Positions 1-12,300 of a stretch of DNA of 62,000 bases are shown in pieces; within the stretch, counting starts at the first letter, position 1, and the number at the start of each line of letters is the position of its first letter. The translations under genes were made by a program, and so were the position numbers. Under the pieces are notes generated by a model. It did not search any database. It was not told the DNA's origin and saw nothing but the letters and a program-made list of their open reading frames with translations. The stretch is taken from NCBI RefSeq assembly GCF_029227915.1, contig NC_079877.1, forward strand, positions 18,873,851-18,935,850, written 5' to 3'. The DNA is from Hydractinia symbiolongicarpus (taxonomy: Eukaryota > Cnidaria > Hydrozoa > Anthoathecata > Hydractiniidae).

Positions 1-272
1 TATACCTATCTTCACTGAAGCTTATACCAACAGAAAGTTATTAGAGGTGATTATAAATACACATACACACACCAGAATATTTGATACCAAAATATCCAGT
101 ATAAAAATAAGATTAAAGCTGTAAATGGGCTATAACATTGATATATAGATATGAAAAATTAATTCACCTTTCCGCACTATTCCAAACTGCATGGTGTGAA
201 CTAGCTTACTTATTTTTTTCATACTTTGTAATTTTGCTAATCACTAAATTTATCTTTTTTAAATTCTTTTAG

Positions 273-357
273 AAATCAGTTATTAAATACATTTAGTGGA
301 CTAATTCAACCTTTATTTGAAATTGATGTGGATGTTGATGCGATGGATGGGATTCAT
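273..357 (+). CDS. DOCK9-like: DOCK exon 1 of window (acidic segment before PH)
   Basis: AG at 271-272, GT at 358-359. One base completes a codon begun in an upstream exon, then the frame reads [20 protein letters not shown]. The FEID-x-DVD acidic stretch precedes the PH domain in zizimins. It ends in phase 0, matching exon 2. Confidence 0.75.
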
Positions 358-3300
358 GTATGTTAATATATTTTGCCTTACTTATTCTTCTTATTTCTAT
401 TTCAAGTTTGTCACTAATTGCCAATGTGAACTTCTATTAACTTAATACTTTAATATCTCGGCAATTGCTGACTGCTGAGATGAATTGAAAGGCTGCATAT
501 TATACTTTTTAAAAAAATGAGTTTATGGTACTGATATTTTGCCAAAATGCTCCTCCATTTTAGGATACTGTTTTGGTACCAACCAAAGAAAATGGAATCT
601 ATAAAGAGGGCTATTTGACAAAATCTCCTTTTCATTCAGATGGAAATCCTGTGTTGGGATCAAAGGTGACAATTTTGAATTTTCCCCCAAATTAAGAACA
701 AACTTTTTATCGTCTAAATCAATTACAGAAATCTATGATTAACTTTGTAACCCAATTTTTCTGTCTACCTTAAAGGGGAACAGGGGGTTTGGAAAAATTT
801 AATTTTTCGTTTAGAGACAAAACAACATAAGTATTCGTATAAAGAAAGAATTTTCAAAAAATAATGTATATTGAGCAAAACACCAACATTTAAAAAATTT
901 TCATTTTTGCATACAAAGTTCATTTTTGGACATAATATATGCGTTGTAGGTTCTGTCGTTTTGATGAAATCGCTAAACCTCCTGTGTCTTTTCGTCTTCC
1001 TACTGTTATGTATATTATTGATTTATTGGCTATGTATGAATATGCCTCACGGTCAACACATCAAAGTTTCCGGCCACCTGCTAGCTTTGCTCATCTTAAT
1101 TATTTTGATCCACATACTTACCATTATCCTAATTATAAATGTAACATGTTTTGTGATCTGGGATACCCTGTTTTTTTGTAATATGCTGTAATATTACCCT
1201 GATCATATTTTTTTGATTCTCTCTCTAATACGCAGTCAATGTATTTGTTGTTCATTACACAGTAGCGCTTAAGCGCTACGTCATAGCACTTTAGTGCTAT
1301 GTCATATGTAAACTATGAATTGGTAATAAGGTAATGAGTGTGTAGCAGTTTTATTAGCATTTAAAAGAACACAACACTTTTTGTTTTGATGTAATTTATG
1401 TACAGTATTGGAATCAGGACACCTAACATTCTGAACGCGTATCATGGGAGACACGAACCATCTACGATCCAATCGTGACCATCACGATAAAAAAAATGTT
1501 AATGAAAAACTTTGCGATAGCGATGCTATTACGATCGTCACAACAAACGTGATTGTTGCAATGGATCGTGAATAAAATTTAAAATAATAAACAATAGATA
1601 TGTATAATCTTGTATTTTTATTTTTTTTTACATTTCAAAATTCTTTTGCATCTTGTAATATATTTGTATTGGAAATCGGATTTTAGAAATAAGGCGACTC
1701 CACCTTAATTAGTATGTTTTTTTGTTGCGAAGAAAAAATAATAATAATTTGTCTCACTAAAAAAATCTAACTAGCACTCAGGTGAATAGATAAAAATATT
1801 TGCATGCTCAAAATCTTGTTTTTAATATGCAGTTATAATTTTTCTGGTGTTATTTTGAAAGTTATGCAGCAAGAATTTTTCTTGTGTTGTTTTAAAAGTT
1901 TTACAGAATAACAGCAAGTTATACTTGTGTTGTTTCAAAAGTTATACAGCAAATAATTCTTCCCTCACTTAAAACAATAAGAAAACAAAAGTTATTTTTA
2001 GTAAACATTTTGGTGTTTTTTTAATGTTTTTTGCGCGGTCTTATAAGAAAATCTAAATTTAAGTTCAAAATCTTTTTGCAGACTATAGTTTAGTTGACAA
2101 TATTTAAAGTCTTTCGCGGCATTAAAATTATTTATTTAATATTCATAACAGAGGAGGGTCTATAGTGTATTGTTTTTACTATTATTCCTAAATTGTATTG
2201 ACAAAAAAGTCTTGCATTATTAGATTTTAGCTAGCGTAATTTTAAACATATATAATAATCATAACGAAGGAGGATGTTGCGACAATAATCTGTCTCGTTT
2301 TTCACTTGTATTATAACTATTTTAACGATAGTAGCTTTTTTTTTTCTTTAAAACTTTCTTGCTTTCTTGGTAAATGTGGATCGCGAAGCTAAAAAGTATT
2401 ACTATCGCAACAGCATCACGAATCGTGTGCGACGTGCACACACGATCCACGATGTTAGGTGTCCATTTTCAAGTACAAATCATTGGAATAAACAAATATT
2501 GCAATATTTATACAAATGATATGGTACAATCATACTGTATGATCATGAACTTGTTCATAGGTGCCAGTCAATTATCAGATAATAAAAACAATGGCATAGG
2601 TGCACTGTTTTTAATGAGAACTGGCTTGTCTCTACGGATCAGCCAACTCTTCTTTAACTCGAATTGAAATTGTTAACCACAGAGGAGTCTACCTTGAATA
2701 AGTTCTCCAAAGTAGACCGATTTTTTACAGTAAACTACATGCTCTAAAACTGCACTATGATTTTGAGCTTTGGCTTTTTTTTCAAATGCTGTTGATATAC
2801 AAGTATATGATATATAATATAAAAGTTGATATACAACTTTTGAATGCAGAGTCTTTAAAGGATAGTGCTTAGAATGGAAAAAAATCGCCCATTTTAAAAC
2901 CAACAACAGCTTGCTACATTCCTATCAAGTGTGTTGACTAAACAACACCGTACTTTTGTAGTAAGATAATTTCCTAAGTAATGGTAAAATTACAAGACTT
3001 AAGTTTGGTTGTGACAACTTTTTTATCTCGAAACATGCTGTTGATAAATAACCTTAATGCATTGATCAATAAAGTTAGATGAAACCCAGAAAAATGTGAT
3101 ATAATTTTAAAAATTTAAAAAATAAAAAAGTCAAAACTAAATCAGTTTTATATTCCTCAAGCAAAAAGCTACTAAAAATTGTATAAACACCGCTAAAGGT
3201 TGGTTTTCTTTGAATAGAGGTGACAAACTATGATGTTTTTCGAATAACAAAAACATCAAGGAAAGATTCTAACCCTCGCATTCAGTTGTAAATGGTATTT

Positions 3301-6300
3301 GATGTGTTGCCTAAGAAAGAGGCAAATGGCTACAAGATGAAAAAAGCACAAAAACATCACCAACATATATTTTGTAATATACAGGCTTAAACTCTGACAG
3401 GCAGTTATCTAACCAAACCTTCTCGTGGTGTGAAAGAAAAGCATTAGCAAGACTAAGGCCGAGAAGTGAGCTCATGAGAACACCGTCAATTTTCTTGTAT
3501 AACTGATCATCAGAAGTGTAATAATAACATTGCATCTATGCCATTGTTTTTATTTACCAACAATAGAGGCCAGCTCTATGGTCAAGTTCATGATGATACA
3601 ATATGATTGATTGCAGGGTTCGAATTAGAAAAGTAAAGTCGGTTTGCACTCTGTAACGAAGTAAACTACTATCTAGATTTGGCCTGGGAACACCGTAGAT
3701 CAATGACCATTGACTGCGTTATTATTTTTTTGTTGGAGACAAGTGGGGGACGTTTAAACTCATGAACCCCAAACACAAGAACTGAGCGTCTGAACTAGCA
3801 ACTCCCTCAGTTTTAACTTTCTTGTCTCCATTAGCCAAAATAATGTTGCATAAATGAAATACGTTTATTTTTATAGCATGCCGTAAGAAAATATTCAAAA
3901 TGTAATTAATGTTTCAGAGGTTCTTAACCAGTTTTTGTGCACATTACTACGCAAGTTAAATACAGTATACTGATTAAATTTGCTTTCACAAAAGATATGT
4001 TTGTTTCAAACATAAGTCTTGCAGTAAAATGCTGTTTACAGTACAGTACTGTAAACGGCATTTTACTACGAAGACTCATGTTTGAAACAAACATACGGTC
4101 CAGATGAAAGCGTGCACATACGCTTAATATGCAAAAATAATTGCTTTCATTCAAAAAACACAATAGGATATCAAGTTCCTTTCCAATCACGCGAAAAAAA
4201 TTTTAAACTGCGATCTAAAAAAGCATTTCTATCGCCGATTTTCATTCTTAAACTTTTAAAATGCAATTTAATGAAGCTTTTCTATCGGCGTTTTTAGTTC
4301 TTATTTATACGTACTCAGAAAAGCATAAGAAATCAAAAACAACTTACTTTACTTGTTTTCCTTATTTAAAATTGTTGTACTAGCCTTCACATATTCGATT
4401 TTTTTCTTATAAAAAACAGACAGGCGTGATTTCATTTAGGACTGGACCCGATTACATAAAATGATATCACATTGTGAAGAAAGTTTGAGCGAGCACAGAG
4501 AACATTCATGTTAAACTTATAGTTTACTTTTAAATCCATTAATTTGTATGTACTTTACCTAAAAAATGGTTAGTTGCTCTGCATTTGGATGTACCAATAG
4601 ATCAGAGAAGTGTAGAGAAGTTAGTTTTCACAGAATACCGTCTTTAAAAAAGAAAGAATGCAGGTGATCTACCAAGCGATCACAGTTTATATATTTGTTC
4701 CTCGCACATCACATATAGTTCTTAAGAGAAATTCAGGAAATAAAATTTCATGTAATATTGCCAATTTGTAAAAATGCCTTTTTAGCTAGTCAACGCGGTC
4801 GAAGATTCTCATTTCTTCTATTTCATTATTTGTACTTATATCCACACAACACAACCAAATGATGTTTTGTACATTTTTATATTAAATAGCAGAACATTAT
4901 ATCAATTTCCAATACAAACACCATAGTCATAAGAAAATGAAAAGAAAACACTGATAAAGAAGTTTTCTAGTTAGACATGTTTTTTTCTTAGCGCTCGTCA
5001 GTCCATTCTTTGTTTTTCAAAAAAGAAGCTTTTTTGATTGAAGGACCTGCTGGATTTTTTCAGGGGGTAAATCTTAAAATCAAAAAATCTTAACATCATT
5101 TCACCAGCACTACTTTCAATCTTTGTTACTGTTTAGGCTGCATGTAATGCAGATTACGCAGTTTTTAAAACAGCTTTGTCAAAACAACCACTTGAAAATC
5201 GGCAGCTTCTGTAACGCATTTATGACTTCCGATAATGTTAAAAGTGATTTTTGTGTATACAATATTAACACCCCCATTTTACCGACTTATCACGACACAA
5301 ACATTATTCGGTTATTCGATCACGCATTTCCCATCACGGAGAATATGTCAACATTACATTAAATTTGTTTGGATTTTTGTGCAAAAACGCGCGTGCAGAG
5401 GAAAGATATTGCTGAACTGTGAAATAAATGAATTTAAAGTAAGAAAGATTTTTTACTGAAGCAAATGATAAAGTTTTTTAACGAAAAGAATGTAAAAAAA
5501 GCGATTAAATATATTTTTTATTTTTTTAAAAAGGACACATTCACTAGGAACATGGCTTTGCATCAGTAAAAGACACCTCGTCACTTTCTACATCGTTATT
5601 AATTTTTCTCCTGTGAGACACAAAAGGTTCGAAGTCGTATGTCTAGCTTTGTAAAGTCTTTTTCATGAAGAGAATTATCCGATTCTAAGCTTTCTAAGTT
5701 ATAATCTTCGTCATTGTTACAAGACATCTTATCAACGAACAATGTAAACAGTAAGTAAACAAAAATTGTAGAAGGCGAGCTGCCAAGCTTACGGACTTTT
5801 TGCACGATGTGACATACGCTCATTTATTAGGACATAGTCCTCTTGGCTTTATGCAACCTTGAAAATTATTTGAAATTAAAGATGTTTCCAGACGCAGTAA
5901 AGGTATAAATGAAGATTTTTAATGACTGTAGAAGGTTAATTTTGTCTTTAAAATTGTCTTTAAAATTTTTCACTGAAGTGCCCCTTGAGATTTTTATAAT
6001 ACGATCTGAAAAAGCATTTCTATCGCCGCTTTAAAATATTCGATTCGCAATTTTATCATTTTCTTTGCAAAGTGATTCACAAAAATGGCATTTCGATTCG
6101 CGAATTGCAAACTGCTTATTCGAACCCTGGATTGTATGTTATTATTTGTATAAATATTGCAATATTTTTTTATGCCAATGATTTGTACTTGAAAATGTCT
6201 GTTAAACGGCTGAAGGGTTGTTAATAAATTACATTAAAACAATAAGAGTGGTATTCTTTTACATGCTAATATGTCATATATTTTTTTTCAGCAGCATAAA

Positions 6301-9300
6301 AAAATTATGCTAAAATTTTATGCGCCATTGTACATACAGTGTTATTGTTTTCATTTATAATGAACTAAAGGTAATGTGTAGGCTTTGATATATGTTATGG
6401 TCTTAAGTACACGATGGATTAAATCCGTCATACATTTCCCACCTATAACAAATCGTATTCAGTGCAAACACTACACTGATTGCAAACACTAATCATCATA
6501 CTTTTCTTTTTCATATATCATCAGAAGAAATGTTATTTTATGAAAAATCAGTTCAGCATGAAAAAAAAGATTCTGTAGCATCAATAACTTTTTGTTCCCT
6601 TTTTTTTTGTGTGTGTGTGTGTGTGTGAAGAATAACATTCAAACAAGATAATAAGCACGAAATTGACTGAAGTTTTGAAGTTTTACCTAATCATCAGCAA
6701 AGTATACTTTCAACATGTGGCCAAAGTAATTCAAAAACTTACAAGACTATTACCAACATAGAAGTTTAATTCTTAATCATTGTATTTCTTGTCATCACAT
6801 CCTATTCATCAGCATAATTCTCTTTTTCTAGCAAGTTGAGTCAGTCATCTCAAAGGTATTTGGTTTTATGTCATCTCTATTCTATATTTTATTCACTTCA
6901 AATGTCATGCCATTCCACAGTGATGAGACACTACTGTCATGTTTGCTTTATTGCACTCTAATAAAATAAAGTTATAATGGCAAGACAGTTTTCTAACAGA
7001 AAATATTAATGTAAAAATTTAGACTTACAAAAGAAGGTGGTTTACCTTGAAACAGACATCTAATGATGGCTCGTATATTCTTGAATATCGTAAGGTATGT
7101 TGCTTAGTACTTTTTCTCACTTTCAATTCACTTTATTTTTCCAAAAACATTTTTTGTAAAATGTGTTAAAATTTTTTCTTAACCAAAGAATTTCTACAAA
7201 GTAATTCTTTTAGCATAATTTTCACATCATTGTGTGGTTAAATTCAAAAATTATACAAATTGTTTATAATTTTTAAATTTAAGTTAATTGTGTTTTGTAT
7301 TTTATCGAATTTGATGATATGATCATATCAGCAATTTTTCTCCCAAATCATCAAATATGACCTGAGCAACACTCGTGGTGGGTTTCCAGTCGAACAAACA
7401 ACTTTCATAGAAATTATGAAGGCGGAAGGGAATTGCCCCTGCCCTCACCCTCAACTTTGAGGTTAAGCAGGCTAAGTTTGTTTGGTTACTTAAAGAAAAT
7501 AAAGTAAGATAAGGGAGAGAAAAGTTGTATAATTAATATATAGGTCCGGGAGGGGAAATGGGGCGGGGGTGATTCAACCCCCCTTCATAACTTTTCACAG
7601 GCTTCTCCAAATTCAATCAAACTTGGCACACTTATAGTACTTTATGAAAGATACAAAATGGCAGCAATAATTTTTTGCTTATATCAGCACTGTTTTTTCT
7701 GTGACGTCATCAAAATCTTGAAATTTGTCTAATATACTACTATCTGCTTAAAATAAAATTACTTACCTTCTAGAGCTGATTTTTACATTCTGCTTAAAAT
7801 TTCTGACAGCCAAATAAAAGTTATTTAACACATTTCTGGTTTTTACACATGAATATAGTAAAATGTACCAGATTTTGGGTAAAATTCGAAAAACAGGTAA
7901 TCGTATTAATCATGTGGCCAAAATTCTCAGAAAGATTCCCCTTGACAAAAAAAGTTGTCTCCTAAGTTTCAAGTCATAAGAATAACCCTAACAAAAGTTT
8001 TACATTTTCTCGACCATAAGGATTTCATAGAGATTTTTAGAGGAAGTTTCGAGTAATAGCCAATATCTAAAGCTCTGAGAAGTATGAGACCTAAATATTT
8101 GGCATAATAGATAAATGTGAAAACCGAGAAAGTATTGTAACCATGCAGCATAGCAAAAAAGAGTTATTTATAAAAACAGCAGGGGGGGAGGGGGTAATTT
8201 TAATTATTTAGCTACTAAATATATCAGGATCACGAGCTAGGTTGCTGAAGTTCTTTTTATAGCTAGGTATGAATGTACTTTATCCTAGCCAACTTTTTCT
8301 CTCTCTTTTTGTGTTATATTTACTAATCTGATATTTTTTACTGAGCTTCAACTTGGGTTTGGCTATAGCTGGCTAGCTATAAACTGTTACTGGTCGTATT
8401 GAGGTTGGAAGAGTGTACTTAAATATTTTAAATTACCCACATGATCAAAAAAATATATAAAAGCTATGCAAAAAAAATAAGTAAATCTTTTAACAAAGTC
8501 CATACAGAAGTTATGCCTGGAACCACATCTGGGTTTATAGTTAACCTGTAAATCAGGTGATTATCAGGGAATTTTAAAATTTGCGATTTTTTTTGAAAAA
8601 CTTAGGGAATTCCCAATTTCCCAATGATTCAATATCAAATACAATTTAAAAATATACTCCTTATATTTCCCAGAAGTTTATTGGGGTTTGTGACAATCAT
8701 GAATCTTTTTTGCTGGTAAAGATATCAAGACAAAAAATATTATTTTGTTTAAGAATGATTTTGCTATAGTTTAACTTGAAAAAGATCACAAGGAAGGTTA
8801 TGGACATAACTCCATTATTTCAAATTAACTTTGGCCTACTGCAAACAAAAACACTGACAGCAAAATTCTGTCTTCATAATTGTGGATAACGATGGATCAT
8901 TGACCACAATTGCCAAATGCCATCATCAATTCGGAGTCAAAATTGGTTTGGAAAACAGTTAGATAACTGAGTTGAGAAATTGAAATTAAGTTATTGCTGG
9001 AAGAAGACCATTCATATGATTTTTTTTTTTTTTGCAGGAAGAAGGAAGTGCTTTTGCAAAAGGCACATTGTATCTTGATTCTTGTACACAAATTCAAAAA
9101 GGTGTAAAAGGAAGAATGTATGGTTTTGAATTGCACATACAAGATAAGATATATGGCTTAGCAGCAGATAGCCTAACTGAAATGGAGGGATGGATAAAAG
9201 CTTTGTGTAAATCTATTGGAATTGAGATAGAACAGGAAAAATCATCACAAGGTTTCCTTTTTGGCAGATCAACTCAACCAAAACCCAAAAATTTACGAGA

Positions 9301-12300
9301 AAGTTTGAAAAATAGTAGCCATCCATTATTGCAAGAATTTGCTAAAGAGACGGATGAGGGTAACAGAAAAAACCGACAAAAAAATCGTGTAAAAATTTTT
9401 TCAGTTTACCCTGATGTGAACAATAGTTTTGGTATAGAAAACCCAAAGGAAAGTTTTATAGAGCCATTTCAAGTCGCACTTCGGCATCGATTTGTTGTAG
9501 AATTGGTGGATTTAGCATTTAAATTATGCAACCAATCATCTCAGGGAAAAACACAAAACTGTGAACCATTCTTTCTATCACTTGCTTTATTTGATTCACG
9601 GAATGGTAAAAAACTTTCTGAAGATTTCACATGTGATCTGAATGAAAAATCTGTAAAAGATATGTTGTTGCCTGATAATCCAGTAACAGAAAATGGACAT
9701 GAAAATTTCTCCAATCAAAGAGATAAAGATAGCACCTTCTCCAGTCCTAAAATGGTATGTGTGATTGTATTCTTAGAAGGAAAACGTTTGCCAGAAAAGA
9801 CAAAAATGCTGACAAAAGAATATGCTTTTAGACATTTAAAGAGAATTACTTTATTTTATGATCATAGTAATCTTCATGCATGTTTCAAAAGTGAATTTCG
9901 ATCATGATTTGTTACTGTTTTTATTGTTTTATATTTAATGAGGTTAACTTGTGCACTTCAAAAGCAGTACTGATTACACAAGGACCTCTGATAATTCTAC
10001 ATGTTAAATATTTTCTTTTCTAGTGTGTATTCTCTGTCGAATCTCCACATCCAGATATATATCTTGTTTTGAGAGTAAATAAAGTACTGCAAGGGGGTAT
10101 TGGACAATGTACTGAACCATACATCAAAGCATTTGATCACCCTAAAACAGCTCAAAAAATCACAAAGCAGGCACGATTGATGTGTAAGAGATTGGGAAAA
10201 TTCACTATGCCATTTGGATGGGCAGCAAGGTATAGTGTTAATTTGTTCTTATCATTATGAATGAAAAGAGTATGAATATTTTTTTAAAAAGTTTTTATTT
10301 GCTGCCAGTAAACTGTGACAAAAAAAATTTAAAACTGAATTTTTAAAATAAAAAGAAAATTAAAGTTTTATTTGTTAAATATTTCCTTTTTAAAAGGAAA
10401 TTGAGGCAGAAAGAAAATGTTTTTATAGGAAATGGGATTGACAATATTGTATACACCACATTTTCTGCATAGAGCCCTTGGAAAGTCACTAAAATTTCCT
10501 TATAACGCCAAGCAAACCTTGGAGTAAAAAAGATTGTTAAATTAATTTCCTTTTCATTTAGGACTGTATTTAAAAGTGATGGTGAAGTGGATTTGACTGC
10601 AGAATTTACCCCTATTTACAAGCAGGTTTGCATTTATTTCGTTACACAACAAGTATTTCTTTATAACATAAAAAAGTGCAATTTTAAATTACTTTCCATT
10701 TTTTGAAATTTTGTATTGCAGGAAACTTCAAAACTAACAGATGATGAAATGATAAAATTATTGCAAGATATGAAGGGGTAAGGAAGGAATGTATTCTAAA
10801 TAGTAATATTATTTCACTTAAAAAATATATTAGATTTCTAATTCCCTAAATTTGAAATGAAAATTTCCAAGTTTAATTATAAGGTCTATAAACAGGAAGG
10901 GGAAGAGGGGGCAGAGCTTTTAAAATGCCCTACACAAGAAATATGCACTTTGTTGGTTTAACATAAACTTAAGCCATGAATTTTTACAGCAATTTCTTGG
11001 AAAAACAAAATCATTTCGGATTAAACCTACTTAACTTTCAACAACTTAAGAATCACTCCCTCATAATGCAAAGTCCAGCCAAACATTAGCAGAGTATTTG
11101 ATTAATGACCATGTCTTACAAGTACTTGTGAAATAATATGTACACAGAGGTTGTGTTTGTAGCTCACAACCAAATATAAAAAATTTTGAATTGTATTATA
11201 AAATCTAAGTTCTCGAGTTAGAGATTGAAAATGTCAAAAAATCTCCACAAATGCCAATTTTGCTAATAGAGGCTTTTTTAATTTTGTAAAATTGCGGGTC
11301 ATGCTTTATTTTCGATGATCATATGCAGTAAAAAATCGCAAACTATCTTGTCTGGACTGAAAATTGGCTATTAATGTTATGTTATCTTTTGTAGAGATAC
11401 CAAATTTAATAAACAAATTATTCCTGGAAACTTTCATTGTTTAATATCAAAGCTAGCTTTGAACCATCCAAGTATGTTTATTTTTATTTTTTATTTATTT
11501 AACAGGTCAATATTTTTTTTTTTTTGGAATTTTTTTTTTTCTAATAGACTGCTATTCTCCCTCATTGATTCCATTAAAACCCTTTTCTCAATCAGAAGAC
11601 ATTCAGTCAAGTTTAGAGATTCAAACATTTAGCCAGGGTAAGACTGAAACATCTTTACCATGTACGGATTATGCCAACAACTTTTACATCTTTCCTGTTT
11701 CATTGAATTATGGACCACAGAAAACAGTCAAGGTATTTGAGTGTTTTTTCAGTAAACCAATGTAAAAAAGCACTAATTAATGGATAAATGCAAATAGTGA
11801 TTGTTTTTATATTGTACATTATTTAGGCAAGAAATATATCATGCACTGTACAGTTCAAAGATTCAGATGAACTTTCTGCAAAGCCACTGAAATGTATTTA
11901 CCAGCGTAATGGTACATGCTCTTTCACACATCAAGTAACTTGCCCTGTTGTGTACCACAATACAGCACCTACGTTTTACGAAGAGGTAATGATTGTTGAT
12001 TATAATTTTGTATTTATATTCACTAATTGAGCTTCTACTTGACATATGGATTTTGTCTTCTTTTGTAGATTAAAATTCTTCTTCCTCCACAACTTGAAGC
12101 AAAACATCATGTTCTATTTACATTCCATCATGTAAGTGTTGAACAACCTAAAGAAACAAAAACTAAAAAGAAAGATGTGGTCACACCTGTGGGATATTGT
12201 TGGATGCCAATCTTAGAAAATTCCATCGTAAGAAATGATGAGAGTAACCTGCCTGTTGCGTTGTATTTACCAGAGAATTATATGAATGCTCAAAATTTTG

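Larger units (their letters stand above)
3614..6129. mobile_element. 2.5-kb TIR transposon carrying a THAP exon
   Basis: CAGGGTTCGAAT at 3614-3625 is inverted at 6118-6129 (12/12, then weaker similarity). CAGGG ends are usual for hAT elements. The flanks carry GATTG on both sides; an 8-bp duplication can only be matched imperfectly. Copy A of the host repeat (2464-2610) is uninterrupted at this point, which proves insertion. Inside are a THAP finger exon (4566-4663), a long hairpin (3996-4095) and two direct copies of a ~27-base motif near 4209 and 6002. Confidence 0.7.

Noticed and set aside
871-1191. Overlapping hydrophobic open frames on the plus strand
   Set aside because: Hydrophobicity follows from AT-rich codons; two frames overlap, no homology and no splice fit to DOCK.
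2374-2667. 97-codon plus-strand frame
   Set aside because: It crosses the TIR end at 2452-2464 and the inverted repeat copy A, so it is a chance frame over repeat DNA.
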